A stretch of 6,038 bases of DNA from Rhodospirillales bacterium (GTDB lineage: Bacteria > Pseudomonadota > Alphaproteobacteria > Micavibrionales > Micavibrionaceae): the NCBI GenBank assembly GCA_020638395.1, contig JACKIP010000022.1, positions 1 to 6,038 on the forward strand, written 5' to 3'. Positions 1 to 4,629 of the stretch are shown here, piece after piece (position 1 is the first letter of the stretch; each line of letters starts with the position of its first letter). The position numbers and the translations under genes were made by a program. The notes beneath the pieces were generated by a model. That model saw only the letters and a list, made by a program, of their open reading frames with translations, did no database searches and was not told where the DNA came from.

Positions 1-100
1 GTACCGTGCAATAGCCGCTTGAAATATTATGGTATAGGTCATCTCTGGTTTTAAACCGCAAGGGATCGCGAGCGAGCGCGAAGGGTTTTTCCATCATCAT
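1..100 (-). CDS. 5' end of an unrecognised minus-strand gene (partial)
   Basis: A minus-strand frame opens with three consecutive ATG codons (100-98, 97-95, 94-92) and stays open to the window edge, giving 33 residues: MMMEKPFALARDPLRFKTRD followed by DLYHNISSGYCTV. What supports it is a strong Shine-Dalgarno sequence, GAGGAAA (minus, 115-109), 8 nt before the first ATG. The peptide is charged and looks like an ordinary cytosolic N-terminus, with no signal peptide or membrane segment. I do not recognise the family. A second minus frame is also open over about 60 bp here, but it lacks a good ribosome-binding site. The gene is divergent from rpmG. Its start codon lies in one arm of an inverted repeat (98-143). 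Which of the three ATGs is used cannot be decided. Confidence 0.5.
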   Translation of the reverse strand, partial: MMMEKPFALARDPLRFKTRDDLYHNISSGYCTV

Positions 101-143
101 TGACTGAATTTCCTCAGAATTTTCTGCTCAAATTTAGTCAATG
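98..143. repeat. Inverted repeat covering the start codon of the minus-strand gene
   Basis: The arms CATTGACTGAATTT (98-111) and AAATTTAGTCAATG (130-143) pair over 13 of 14 positions around an 18-nt loop. The odd position is a G-U wobble if read as plus-strand RNA and an A-C mismatch in minus-strand RNA. In a minus transcript the stem would contain the first AUG, and the Shine-Dalgarno sequence would lie in the loop and stem edge. No T run follows on either side, so this is not a typical terminator. It could be a translational control hairpin or a protein-binding operator. Confidence 0.5.
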
Positions 144-154
144 ACGGGGGACGT

Positions 155-203
155 AGTGTTTCTATCCTCTGCACTCTCTGCGGTTAGAAGCCGGACAGAC
201 ACT
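155..203. repeat. Imperfect inverted repeat in the divergent intergenic region
   Basis: AGTGTTTCTATCC (155-167) and GGACAGACACT (193-203) pair over 10 Watson-Crick positions with a 2-nt bulge and one A-C mismatch, which becomes a U-G wobble in minus-strand RNA. A small inner hairpin, CGGTT-AGA-AGCCG (181-193), can form instead of the innermost pairs. A T-rich run (216-222) follows on the plus strand. It lies between the divergent minus-strand gene and the rpmG promoter. It may be leader structure of the minus-strand gene or the remains of a small RNA; the sequence does not decide. Confidence 0.3.
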
Positions 204-262
204 CCTTCTACAAATGTTTTTTGTTAACCTGAGTACGGAGCCGTGGCAAGGCAGAAAAATAT

Positions 263-291
263 TTGACATTCCCGGAAAAATCGGACATAAA
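263..291 (+). promoter_or_regulatory. Sigma-70-type promoter of rpmG
   Basis: A perfect -35 hexamer TTGACA (263-268) is followed after 17 bp by CATAAA (286-291), which matches the -10 consensus at four of six positions. Transcription would start near 298, leaving a leader of about 24 nt with AGGA (310-313) 8 nt before the rpmG ATG. Spacing and position are ideal for a housekeeping ribosomal-protein promoter. Confidence 0.7.
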
Positions 292-321
292 CACGTTTCA
301 TAAGAATTTAGGAATAAAAAG

Positions 322-528
322 ATGGCTAAAAAAGGCGTTGCACAAAAAGTAAGACTGGAAAGCTCTGCTGGAACCGGATACCGTTACTATACCCGTCACA
401 ATCCGCGCAGCGAGAACAAGCTGGAACTGAAAAAGTATGATCCGTGGGCTGTAAATCCGGAGACTGGTAAGCGCGGCATGCATGTGTCCTTTGTTCAGAA
501 AAAGATGCCCCCTCACAAGAAAAACTAG
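322..528 (+). CDS. rpmG: 50S ribosomal protein L33, extended form
   Basis: Encodes bacterial ribosomal protein L33 (bL33), a small basic protein of the large subunit near the E site. The 68-residue product shows the family pattern: AKKGVAQKVRLESSAGTGY at the N-terminus, then YYTRHNPR and LELKKYDP. It has no cysteines, so it is the zinc-free form. Usual L33 proteins are about 50-56 residues and pass from KYDP almost directly into a short RKHV-like basic tail. Here an insertion-like stretch (WAVNPETGKRGMHVSF) and a basic tail (QKKMPPHKKN) extend the protein. The start is supported by AGGA 8 nt upstream and by the conserved MAKK opening. The gene has its own promoter, appears monocistronic, and converges with pleD. 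Confidence 0.95.
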   Translation: MAKKGVAQKVRLESSAGTGYRYYTRHNPRSENKLELKKYDPWAVNPETGKRGMHVSFVQKKMPPHKKN

Positions 529-537
529 TTGATTTCG

Positions 538-563
538 AAAAAAGCGCCGGAAGGCGCTTTTTT
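538..563. terminator. Bidirectional intrinsic terminator shared by rpmG and pleD
   Basis: A GCGCC/GGCGC stem (544-548 and 553-557) with a GGAA loop is flanked by six A residues (538-543) and six T residues (558-563). It therefore works as a rho-independent terminator in both directions. It begins 9 nt after the rpmG stop codon and lies 1 nt beyond the pleD stop codon on the other strand, ending both convergent transcripts. Confidence 0.9.
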
Positions 564-564
564 G

Positions 565-1992
565 TTACTCGATCATTTCCCGCGGCGCTTCGCGGTATTT
601 CTCCGGATGGATAAATCCGGCCTTTTCAAAAAATGTCCGGTTTCGCCCGTTTTCCTTGGCTTCATACAGGCACTTATCCGCCCGTTCCAGAACGGATTCG
701 ACGCTGTGCCCGCCATTATGCACAATCATCCCGCCCACCGATGTGGTGATGGAAAGATAGCCAGTGTCGGTGCCGCAGGAGATCGGCTCTTCTGCAATCG
801 AAGCGCGCAGACGTTCTGCGATGAAATGCGCCTTTTCTTCGGTGACATCCGGCAAAATCACGACGAATTCTTCCCCGCCCAGACGCGCCACAAGGTCAAA
901 GCTCCGCAGAGAATCAGACACCCGGCGGGAAAATTCTTTCAGAACTTCATCGCCCACATGGTGACCGTAGGTATCATTGACCTTCTTAAAGTGGTCAATA
1001 TCCAGCAGCAGGATCCCCAGCGGCTTCTTGTGTGCTTCCTGACGGGAGAGAAGCTGGCTCAGGTGCGTTTCCATGTAGCGGCGGTTATACAATCCGGTCA
1101 GAGGATCTGTCACCGCCATTGACAGATTATTCTCATAATTCGAGCGCAGCCGGTCCTGAAAGCGTTTGCGGCGGATTTGCGTCCGGGCACGGGCAAGAAA
1201 CTCATTCCGGTCAACCGGGCGCAGGATATAATCATGCACCCCCATTTCCAGTCCGCGGGCAATTTTATCCATCCCGTCTTCCAGCCCGATCATGATAATC
1301 GGGGTCGCCCGTGTTTTTTCATTGGACCGCAAATGTGAACAGAGCCGCAATCCGTCTTCTTCCTCCAGATTCAGACTGACAATCACCAGATCAAACGGCT
1401 CGGCCTGAATATGCCTCATGGCCTCAGCTCCTCCGGCGGCAGCGATGCAGTCATCCCGATCCCGTTGTAAAACCCCGGATAATTTCTCGACCTCGAAATC
1501 CTGATCTTCAATAATCAGAACTCTGGCATGCTCAACCGGCTCCTTCATTGCCGTGACCTGATCGTTGGCAACCCCCAGCTGATTGGCGGTGTTTTCACGA
1601 ACCCGCCATTCATCCACCGTAATTTTCAAACGAATCAGGGAGCGCACCCGTGCCATCAGGGCGGTATCATTGATCGGCTTACTCAGGAAATCATCTGCCC
1701 CCGCTTCCAGTCCGCGCACCCGGTCCTCGGCTTCGGTCAAAGCCGTGACCATCACAACCGGGATATGTGCTGTTCTTGGATTTTCTTTAATCTTGCGACA
1801 CACTTCGAATCCGTCCATGCCCGGCATCATAATATCCAGCAGGACCATGTCCGGGCTGTCGCTGGCGACTTTTTCCAAAGCCTCCGCGCCGCTGGTCGCC
1901 GTCAAAACATCATAGTATTCACTATTCAGACGGGCTTCGAGCAATTTTATATTTGGCAGGATGTCATCAACAACCAGGATACGCGCAGACAT
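565..1992 (-). CDS. pleD: PleD-type response regulator diguanylate cyclase (REC-REC-GGDEF)
   Basis: Makes cyclic di-GMP from two GTP when activated by phosphorylation. In Caulobacter, PleD drives the swarmer-to-stalked transition and is controlled by DivJ, PleC and DivK. The 475 residues hold REC1 (about 1-125) with acidic D9-D10, phospho-acceptor D53, T83 and K105. A second receiver (about 155-275) has S206 at the phospho-acceptor place and R258 in place of the lysine, so it is a degenerate adaptor receiver. The GGDEF domain (about 290-460) has metal-binding D331 in the DIDHFKKVND stretch, an intact GGEEF (372-376) and an inhibitory I-site RxxD (R363-D366) five residues upstream, so it should be active and product-inhibited. 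The start is fixed by the family-typical MSARILVVDD, although no clear Shine-Dalgarno sequence precedes it. It lies 42 bp downstream of divK. Confidence 0.95.
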   Translation of the reverse strand: MSARILVVDDILPNIKLLEARLNSEYYDVLTATSGAEALEKVASDSPDMVLLDIMMPGMDGFEVCRKIKENPRTAHIPVVMVTALTEAEDRVRGLEAGADDFLSKPINDTALMARVRSLIRLKITVDEWRVRENTANQLGVANDQVTAMKEPVEHARVLIIEDQDFEVEKLSGVLQRDRDDCIAAAGGAEAMRHIQAEPFDLVIVSLNLEEEDGLRLCSHLRSNEKTRATPIIMIGLEDGMDKIARGLEMGVHDYILRPVDRNEFLARARTQIRRKRFQDRLRSNYENNLSMAVTDPLTGLYNRRYMETHLSQLLSRQEAHKKPLGILLLDIDHFKKVNDTYGHHVGDEVLKEFSRRVSDSLRSFDLVARLGGEEFVVILPDVTEEKAHFIAERLRASIAEEPISCGTDTGYLSITTSVGGMIVHNGGHSVESVLERADKCLYEAKENGRNRTFFEKAGFIHPEKYREAPREMIE

Positions 1993-2034
1993 GAAATTCT
2001 AAACTTTTTTGTTACAATTATATGATAGTTCTTT

Positions 2035-2400
2035 TTACAGGTATTTTTGTATTGTCCCAATCAGTTTATTCACTGTGACCGGTTTCGCAAGATAATCTTC
2101 ACATCCTCCACTACGAATCTTGTGCTCATCACCTTTCATTGCGAAAGCGGTCACGGCCACCACCGGAATTGCCTTTAGATCTGCGTCTTCTTTCAGCATC
2201 CTTGTTACGTCCAGACCAGAGATCTGGGGCAGCTGGATGTCCATCAGAATCAAGTCCGGGCGGTGATCACGTGCCAGATCAAGGACTTTCAGCCCGTCGC
2301 GGGTCTCAATCGTATCCAGATCGTGCGCCCGCAACAGATCACGAAACAGTTTCATGTTTAGTTCATTATCTTCGACGATCAAAACGGTTTTACGTGTCAT
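2035..2400 (-). CDS. divK: Single-domain response regulator DivK
   Basis: A 121-residue stand-alone receiver with no output domain. In Alphaproteobacteria, DivK is phosphorylated and dephosphorylated by the DivJ and PleC kinases and acts through DivL and CckA to lower CtrA activity, coupling polarity to the cell cycle. Visible receiver residues are E10-D11 (acidic pocket), D54 (phospho-acceptor, in LILMDIQLPQISG), T84 and K106. The opening TVLIVEDNELNMKLFRDLL and the motif VTAFAMKGDE are typical of DivK. The start ATG has AGGA (minus, 2410-2407) 6 nt upstream. The gene is followed at 42 bp by pleD on the same strand, the classic divK-pleD pair. Upstream, only 32 bp separate the start codon from a large inverted-repeat element. 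I see no full TTAA-N7-TTAA CtrA site nearby. Confidence 0.92.
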   Translation of the reverse strand: MTRKTVLIVEDNELNMKLFRDLLRAHDLDTIETRDGLKVLDLARDHRPDLILMDIQLPQISGLDVTRMLKEDADLKAIPVVAVTAFAMKGDEHKIRSGGCEDYLAKPVTVNKLIGTIQKYL

Positions 2401-2432
2401 TTTCTATCCTATGACTCAGACACAGTCATTTA

Positions 2433-2563
2433 GAACGCCCTGCAAAAGCTCAGATTCGTCATCCTGAGCCACAGGCGAAGGATCTTAATCTATGAAGATA
2501 AAAGATTCTTCGCTACACTCAGAAAGACGATTTTGTAATATCACAAACTCTTGCAGAGCATTC
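2433..2563. repeat. MITE-like palindromic intergenic element
   Basis: An imperfect inverted repeat of about 131 bp. The outer arms are GAACGCCCTGCAAAAGCT (2433-2450) and, read on the minus strand from 2563, GAATGCTCTGCAAGAGTT. The inner arms pair CGTCATCCTGAG with GGCGAAGGATCTT (2457-2486) against AAGATTCTTCGC with CTCAGAAAGACG (2502-2529). The loop is about 15 nt, and the right arm has roughly 11 extra bases between its inner and outer segments. The inner CATCCTGAG / GCGAAGGATCT pattern resembles intergenic palindromes dispersed in many bacterial genomes. TTTA borders both ends (2429-2432, 2565-2568), a weak candidate target duplication. It has no coding capacity, so it would be non-autonomous. 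It sits directly upstream of divK. Confidence 0.7.
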
Positions 2564-2591
2564 CTTTATATTACTTAAAGTAAATATAAAG
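2564..2591. repeat. AT-rich palindrome downstream of eipB
   Basis: CTTTATATTACTT (2564-2576) is mirrored by AAGTAAATATAAAG (2578-2591), giving a nearly perfect palindrome with one bulged base. It lies 13 bp beyond the eipB stop codon and abuts the MITE-like element. As minus-strand RNA it folds into an A+U hairpin but is followed by GGAATG rather than a U run, so it is not a standard terminator. It may protect the eipB 3' end or be an operator. Confidence 0.45.
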
Positions 2592-2604
2592 TGTTACCGC
2601 TTTA

Positions 2605-3543
2605 TTAATTCGCGTCGCAGTTTAAATCTATTTTGGTTTTTTCCAGAGCGATCAGTTTCTGGTGAATGCTGAATTCGTGATAGTCGATCATCATATCGCT
2701 GATAACTCCGTTATCATGAAATACCGCATTCATTTCATAATCTGACGACTCTGTTTCCTGATCGAGCAGAGGGAAAAAAGCCATCCGGATGTCCCGCGCC
2801 GGCGCATTCAGCAACGACACGTCAAGCTCCGCATTCACCGGAAGCCGGGCCATCGCATTGACACTTTTGCCAATAAACGCATTCACCTCGATCGGGCCTT
2901 CGGTATCGCTGCCATCAAACAGAACCCGGTTGACAAAGGGGCTATTGCTTTTGTCAATGACCGATAAAATATCGAGCGTATGCTGCATGGGAAGCACAAA
3001 GCCTTTCGGCAGATCAAAACTCAGATTTTCCGGCAGACTGTAAACAGCTTTGCCGCTGCCATCCTCCAGACGGTCCACATGTCCGCGCAGTTCCTCATAT
3101 AATTCGCCGTCCCGGCTGCGGCGGGAGGAAAAATCAAAGCTTTTCCCATCCCGGCTTTCCCATGTTGAAAAATCAGAGGTAATCTGCATTGCCGGGCTGT
3201 CAGCATATTCATAGGTCAGATTAAAGCGGTGGTCGGTCGTCCAGGCATCGCAGGTCGGCTTCCATTCGAAAAACATGTTGCCGCTGATATTGACGACCTG
3301 TGATCCGCTCGCCGCAGACACCATCGTAATTTCGTATAAGGCTTTATGCGGCACCATTGCGCCGTCCAGAGACGCCGGAGTTTTTGTCTGTGCTTTTTTG
3401 GCAGGAGCAGAGCTGGCGGCCTGACTTTGCTCCGGCACAGCTTTCAGCTCCGCCTGCGGCCAGAAAAATGCACTCCAGCCAAGTCCGAGAACCAGTACAA
3501 TTGCCGCGCCAATGCCAATCTGCTTTTTCATGCTCCCTATCAT
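2605..3543 (-). CDS. eipB: EipB family periplasmic envelope-integrity protein (DUF1849)
   Basis: A 312-residue exported protein of the EipB/DUF1849 family. In Brucella, EipB is a periplasmic beta-spiral protein needed for cell-envelope integrity. Residues 5-28 (MKKQ, then a hydrophobic run ending SAFFW) form a signal peptide or N-terminal anchor. An Ala/Pro/Lys/Gln-rich linker (about 30-62) follows, then the DUF1849 domain beginning near VPHKALYEI (64-72). Two cysteines remain in the mature part, C98 (PTCDAW) and C309 (LNCDAN), matching the conserved disulfide described for this family. The ATG at 3543 is preferred because GAGAGG (minus, 3558-3553) lies 9 nt upstream. A longer frame from 3588 would put an arginine-rich stretch before the signal sequence, and the ATG at 3531 has its purine run only 1 nt away. 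The gene is upstream of divK on the same strand. Confidence 0.82.
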   Translation of the reverse strand: MIGSMKKQIGIGAAIVLVLGLGWSAFFWPQAELKAVPEQSQAASSAPAKKAQTKTPASLDGAMVPHKALYEITMVSAASGSQVVNISGNMFFEWKPTCDAWTTDHRFNLTYEYADSPAMQITSDFSTWESRDGKSFDFSSRRSRDGELYEELRGHVDRLEDGSGKAVYSLPENLSFDLPKGFVLPMQHTLDILSVIDKSNSPFVNRVLFDGSDTEGPIEVNAFIGKSVNAMARLPVNAELDVSLLNAPARDIRMAFFPLLDQETESSDYEMNAVFHDNGVISDMMIDYHEFSIHQKLIALEKTKIDLNCDAN

Positions 3544-3620
3544 AAAGCATTGCCTCTCAGGAGCAAGGGAAATCCTTACCCGGCTCACCCGGTAATTTTT
3601 GCCGGGCGGCTATTTTGACC

Positions 3621-3650
3621 TTGTCCCCGCTTCAGCCCAAACCGCTAAAT
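3621..3650 (+). promoter_or_regulatory. Possible promoter for the plus-strand candidate RNA
   Basis: TTGTCC (3621-3626) and CTAAAT (3645-3650) are separated by 18 bp. A second -35-like TTGACC (3615-3620) lies just before. The match is modest, but a start near 3652-3657 fits a transcript ending at the hairpin and T run at 3809-3853. It would fire divergently from eipB. Confidence 0.3.
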
Positions 3651-3651
3651 A

Positions 3652-3857
3652 CTGCCCTTTTTCCGGAGTGCCCCTCTGGCACAAAATCTGCAACTATTTT
3701 CTCAGGAAAAATGTTGAAGTTTGTACAAGTTTTCGTCTGCGGTTATCTCTGACCGTGAACCCTGACCTAACCCACTCTGAGGAGGAGGCGCAGACGGAAT
3801 CCCCAATGAAAGGCCCGGTATTTGTTCATAGAAAATGAACGTGCCGGGCTTTTCTAC
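3652..3857 (+). ncRNA. Candidate structured non-coding RNA between eipB and rnd
   Basis: No convincing protein gene lies here, but nested stems do. GTGCC/GGCAC pairs at 3668-3682. CAAC with TTTTC pairs with GAAAA and GTTG around a TCAG loop at 3691-3716. TTTCGTCTGCG (3731-3741) pairs over 11 positions, including one G-U, with CGCAGACGGAA (3789-3799), enclosing CGGT/ACCG and other small stems. A strong terminal hairpin with a T run follows at 3809-3853. The two wobble pairs (3733-3797 and 3812-3850) are allowed only in plus-strand RNA, which favours that orientation. Length near 200 nt, an upstream promoter-like site and a terminator facing rnd fit an independent small RNA. A 6S-like RNA is a guess by size and branching. 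A short plus-strand frame (3599-3838) overlaps it but looks non-coding. Confidence 0.35.
3809..3853. terminator. Hairpin terminator between the candidate RNA and rnd
   Basis: AAAGGCCCGG (3809-3818) pairs with CCGGGCTTTT (3844-3853), and inside it GTTCAT (3824-3829) pairs with ATGAAC (3835-3840) around an AGAAA loop. The T run on the plus side makes it a good plus-strand rho-independent terminator. On the minus strand it lies 8 nt past the rnd stop codon with a shorter U run, so it could end rnd too. The one G-U pair favours plus-strand use. Confidence 0.75.
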
Positions 3858-3861
3858 AAAA

Positions 3862-4479
3862 TCAGTGATGAGCAAAAATGTCTGTTTCCCGCCAGCCGAG
3901 ACGGTCAAGGTCGGCGCGATAGGGAAGGAAGTTATTAATTGCTTTCAGTAATTCCGTCCGGCCTTCGCGGCGAATTCTTTGATCCAGCAACGCCCGGGCC
4001 TGATGCAGATATAAAACGTCATTGGCGGCATAAGCCTGCTGTTCTTCGGTCAGATCCTTAGCGCCCCAGTCAGAGGACTGCTTTTCCTTATCCAATTCAA
4101 TCCCCAGCAGCTCTGCAACCAGATCGCGCAGACCATGCTTATCGGTGTAGGTCCGGCACAGCTTCGAGGCCATTTTTGTACAATAAACCGGCGTACAATC
4201 AACCCCCAGATAATATTTGATAACCTGCAGGTCAAACCGCGCAAAATGAAATATTTTCTCAATTGAGGGGTTGGCGAATAACGCTTTCAGGTTGGGAGCG
4301 TCGTAATGATCCTTGTCAAACTGAACGAGGTGCGCTTCACCGTCTCCGCCAGAGAGCTGGATCAGGCACAGGCGGTCCCGGTACGGCTTTAGTCCCATGG
4401 TTTCGGAATCAACAGCCACCGCATCCTTGAATACCACATGATCGGGCAGGTCATTTTTATAAAGATGAATTTTGGTCAT
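3862..4479 (-). CDS. rnd: Ribonuclease D, short form (DEDDy 3'-5' exonuclease)
   Basis: A cytosolic 3'-5' exoribonuclease; RNase D of E. coli trims tRNA precursors and other small stable RNAs. The 205 residues cover only the catalytic DEDDy domain: Exo I D24 and E26 (AVDSETMGL), Exo II D83 (FHFARFDLQVI) and Exo III Y150 and D154 (YAANDVLYLH), so all metal-binding residues are present. The HRDC domains of the roughly 375-residue enterobacterial enzyme are missing, which is normal for the short alphaproteobacterial form. The family-like MTKIHLYKNDLP opening supports the ATG at 4479; an in-frame stop lies two codons upstream. AAGGA directly abuts the ATG, too close for a normal ribosome-binding site, so the mRNA may be leaderless. 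The gene is divergent from the glycosyltransferase, and its end faces the candidate RNA. Confidence 0.93.
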   Translation of the reverse strand: MTKIHLYKNDLPDHVVFKDAVAVDSETMGLKPYRDRLCLIQLSGGDGEAHLVQFDKDHYDAPNLKALFANPSIEKIFHFARFDLQVIKYYLGVDCTPVYCTKMASKLCRTYTDKHGLRDLVAELLGIELDKEKQSSDWGAKDLTEEQQAYAANDVLYLHQARALLDQRIRREGRTELLKAINNFLPYRADLDRLGWRETDIFAHH

Positions 4480-4483
4480 TCCT

Positions 4484-4513
4484 TATTTAGGGGCCGGACG
4501 GGATATTTGTCCA
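4484..4513 (-). promoter_or_regulatory. Possible rnd promoter giving a leaderless mRNA
   Basis: On the minus strand TGGACA (4513-4508, five of six matches to the -35 consensus) is followed after 18 bp by TAAATA (4489-4484). A start about 7 nt downstream falls on the rnd ATG. The -10 match is only fair, but the same CTAAATA string appears in the possible promoter near 3645. Confidence 0.35.
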
Positions 4514-4604
4514 GAAAAAATGATACGGCATCGCGGTGATATTCGTCATGACGGGAAAACCATACAAAAATGAAACAATGATAAATATTCCGTTTTTTTC
4601 TGGC

Positions 4605-4626
4605 TCCGTCCCGTTATAATGACGGA
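4605..4626 (+). promoter_or_regulatory. Glycosyltransferase promoter -10 framed by an inverted repeat
   Basis: A perfect TATAAT (4615-4620) lies 9 bp before the glycosyltransferase ATG. It is framed by TCCGTC (4605-4610) and GACGGA (4621-4626), exact 6-bp inverted arms with 10 bp between them. The -35 region is only a T run (4593-4599), so activation may need a protein. A repressor bound to the arms would cover the -10. Transcription should start near 4627, giving an almost leaderless mRNA. Confidence 0.5.
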
Positions 4627-4629
4627 ATC

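Noticed and set aside
1..54. Possible tail of an upstream plus-strand gene ending at TAA 52-54
   Set aside because: Only 17 codons are visible and the opposite strand has a frame with a good ribosome-binding site, so there is no support for it.
529..1122. A 197-codon plus-strand frame opposite pleD
   Set aside because: It overlaps the shared terminator and runs antisense to the intact GGDEF domain. It starts right after the rpmG stop codon without a ribosome-binding site.
2017..2022. TATAAT on the minus strand between divK and pleD as a separate pleD promoter
   Set aside because: No -35-like hexamer lies 16-18 bp upstream, and the stretch is so A+T rich that a chance match is likely.
1528..2025. 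A 165-codon plus-strand frame opposite pleD
   Set aside because: It is antisense to the conserved first receiver domain and has no recognisable motif or ribosome-binding site.
2401..2604. CtrA binding site (TTAA-N7-TTAA) upstream of divK
   Set aside because: Several TTAA tetramers occur in this A+T-rich gap, but none is paired at the required 7-bp spacing.
3544..3588. Extension of eipB to the upstream ATG at 3588
   Set aside because: It would place 15 arginine-containing residues ahead of the signal sequence. The ATG at 3543 has a well-spaced GAGAGG.
3599..3838. A 79-codon plus-strand frame in the eipB-rnd gap
   Set aside because: It has no ribosome-binding site at its start and no recognisable domain. 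It runs into the terminator hairpin and overlaps the stems of the candidate RNA. The purine-rich GAGGAGGAGG before its last ATG would give only a 10-residue peptide at poor spacing.
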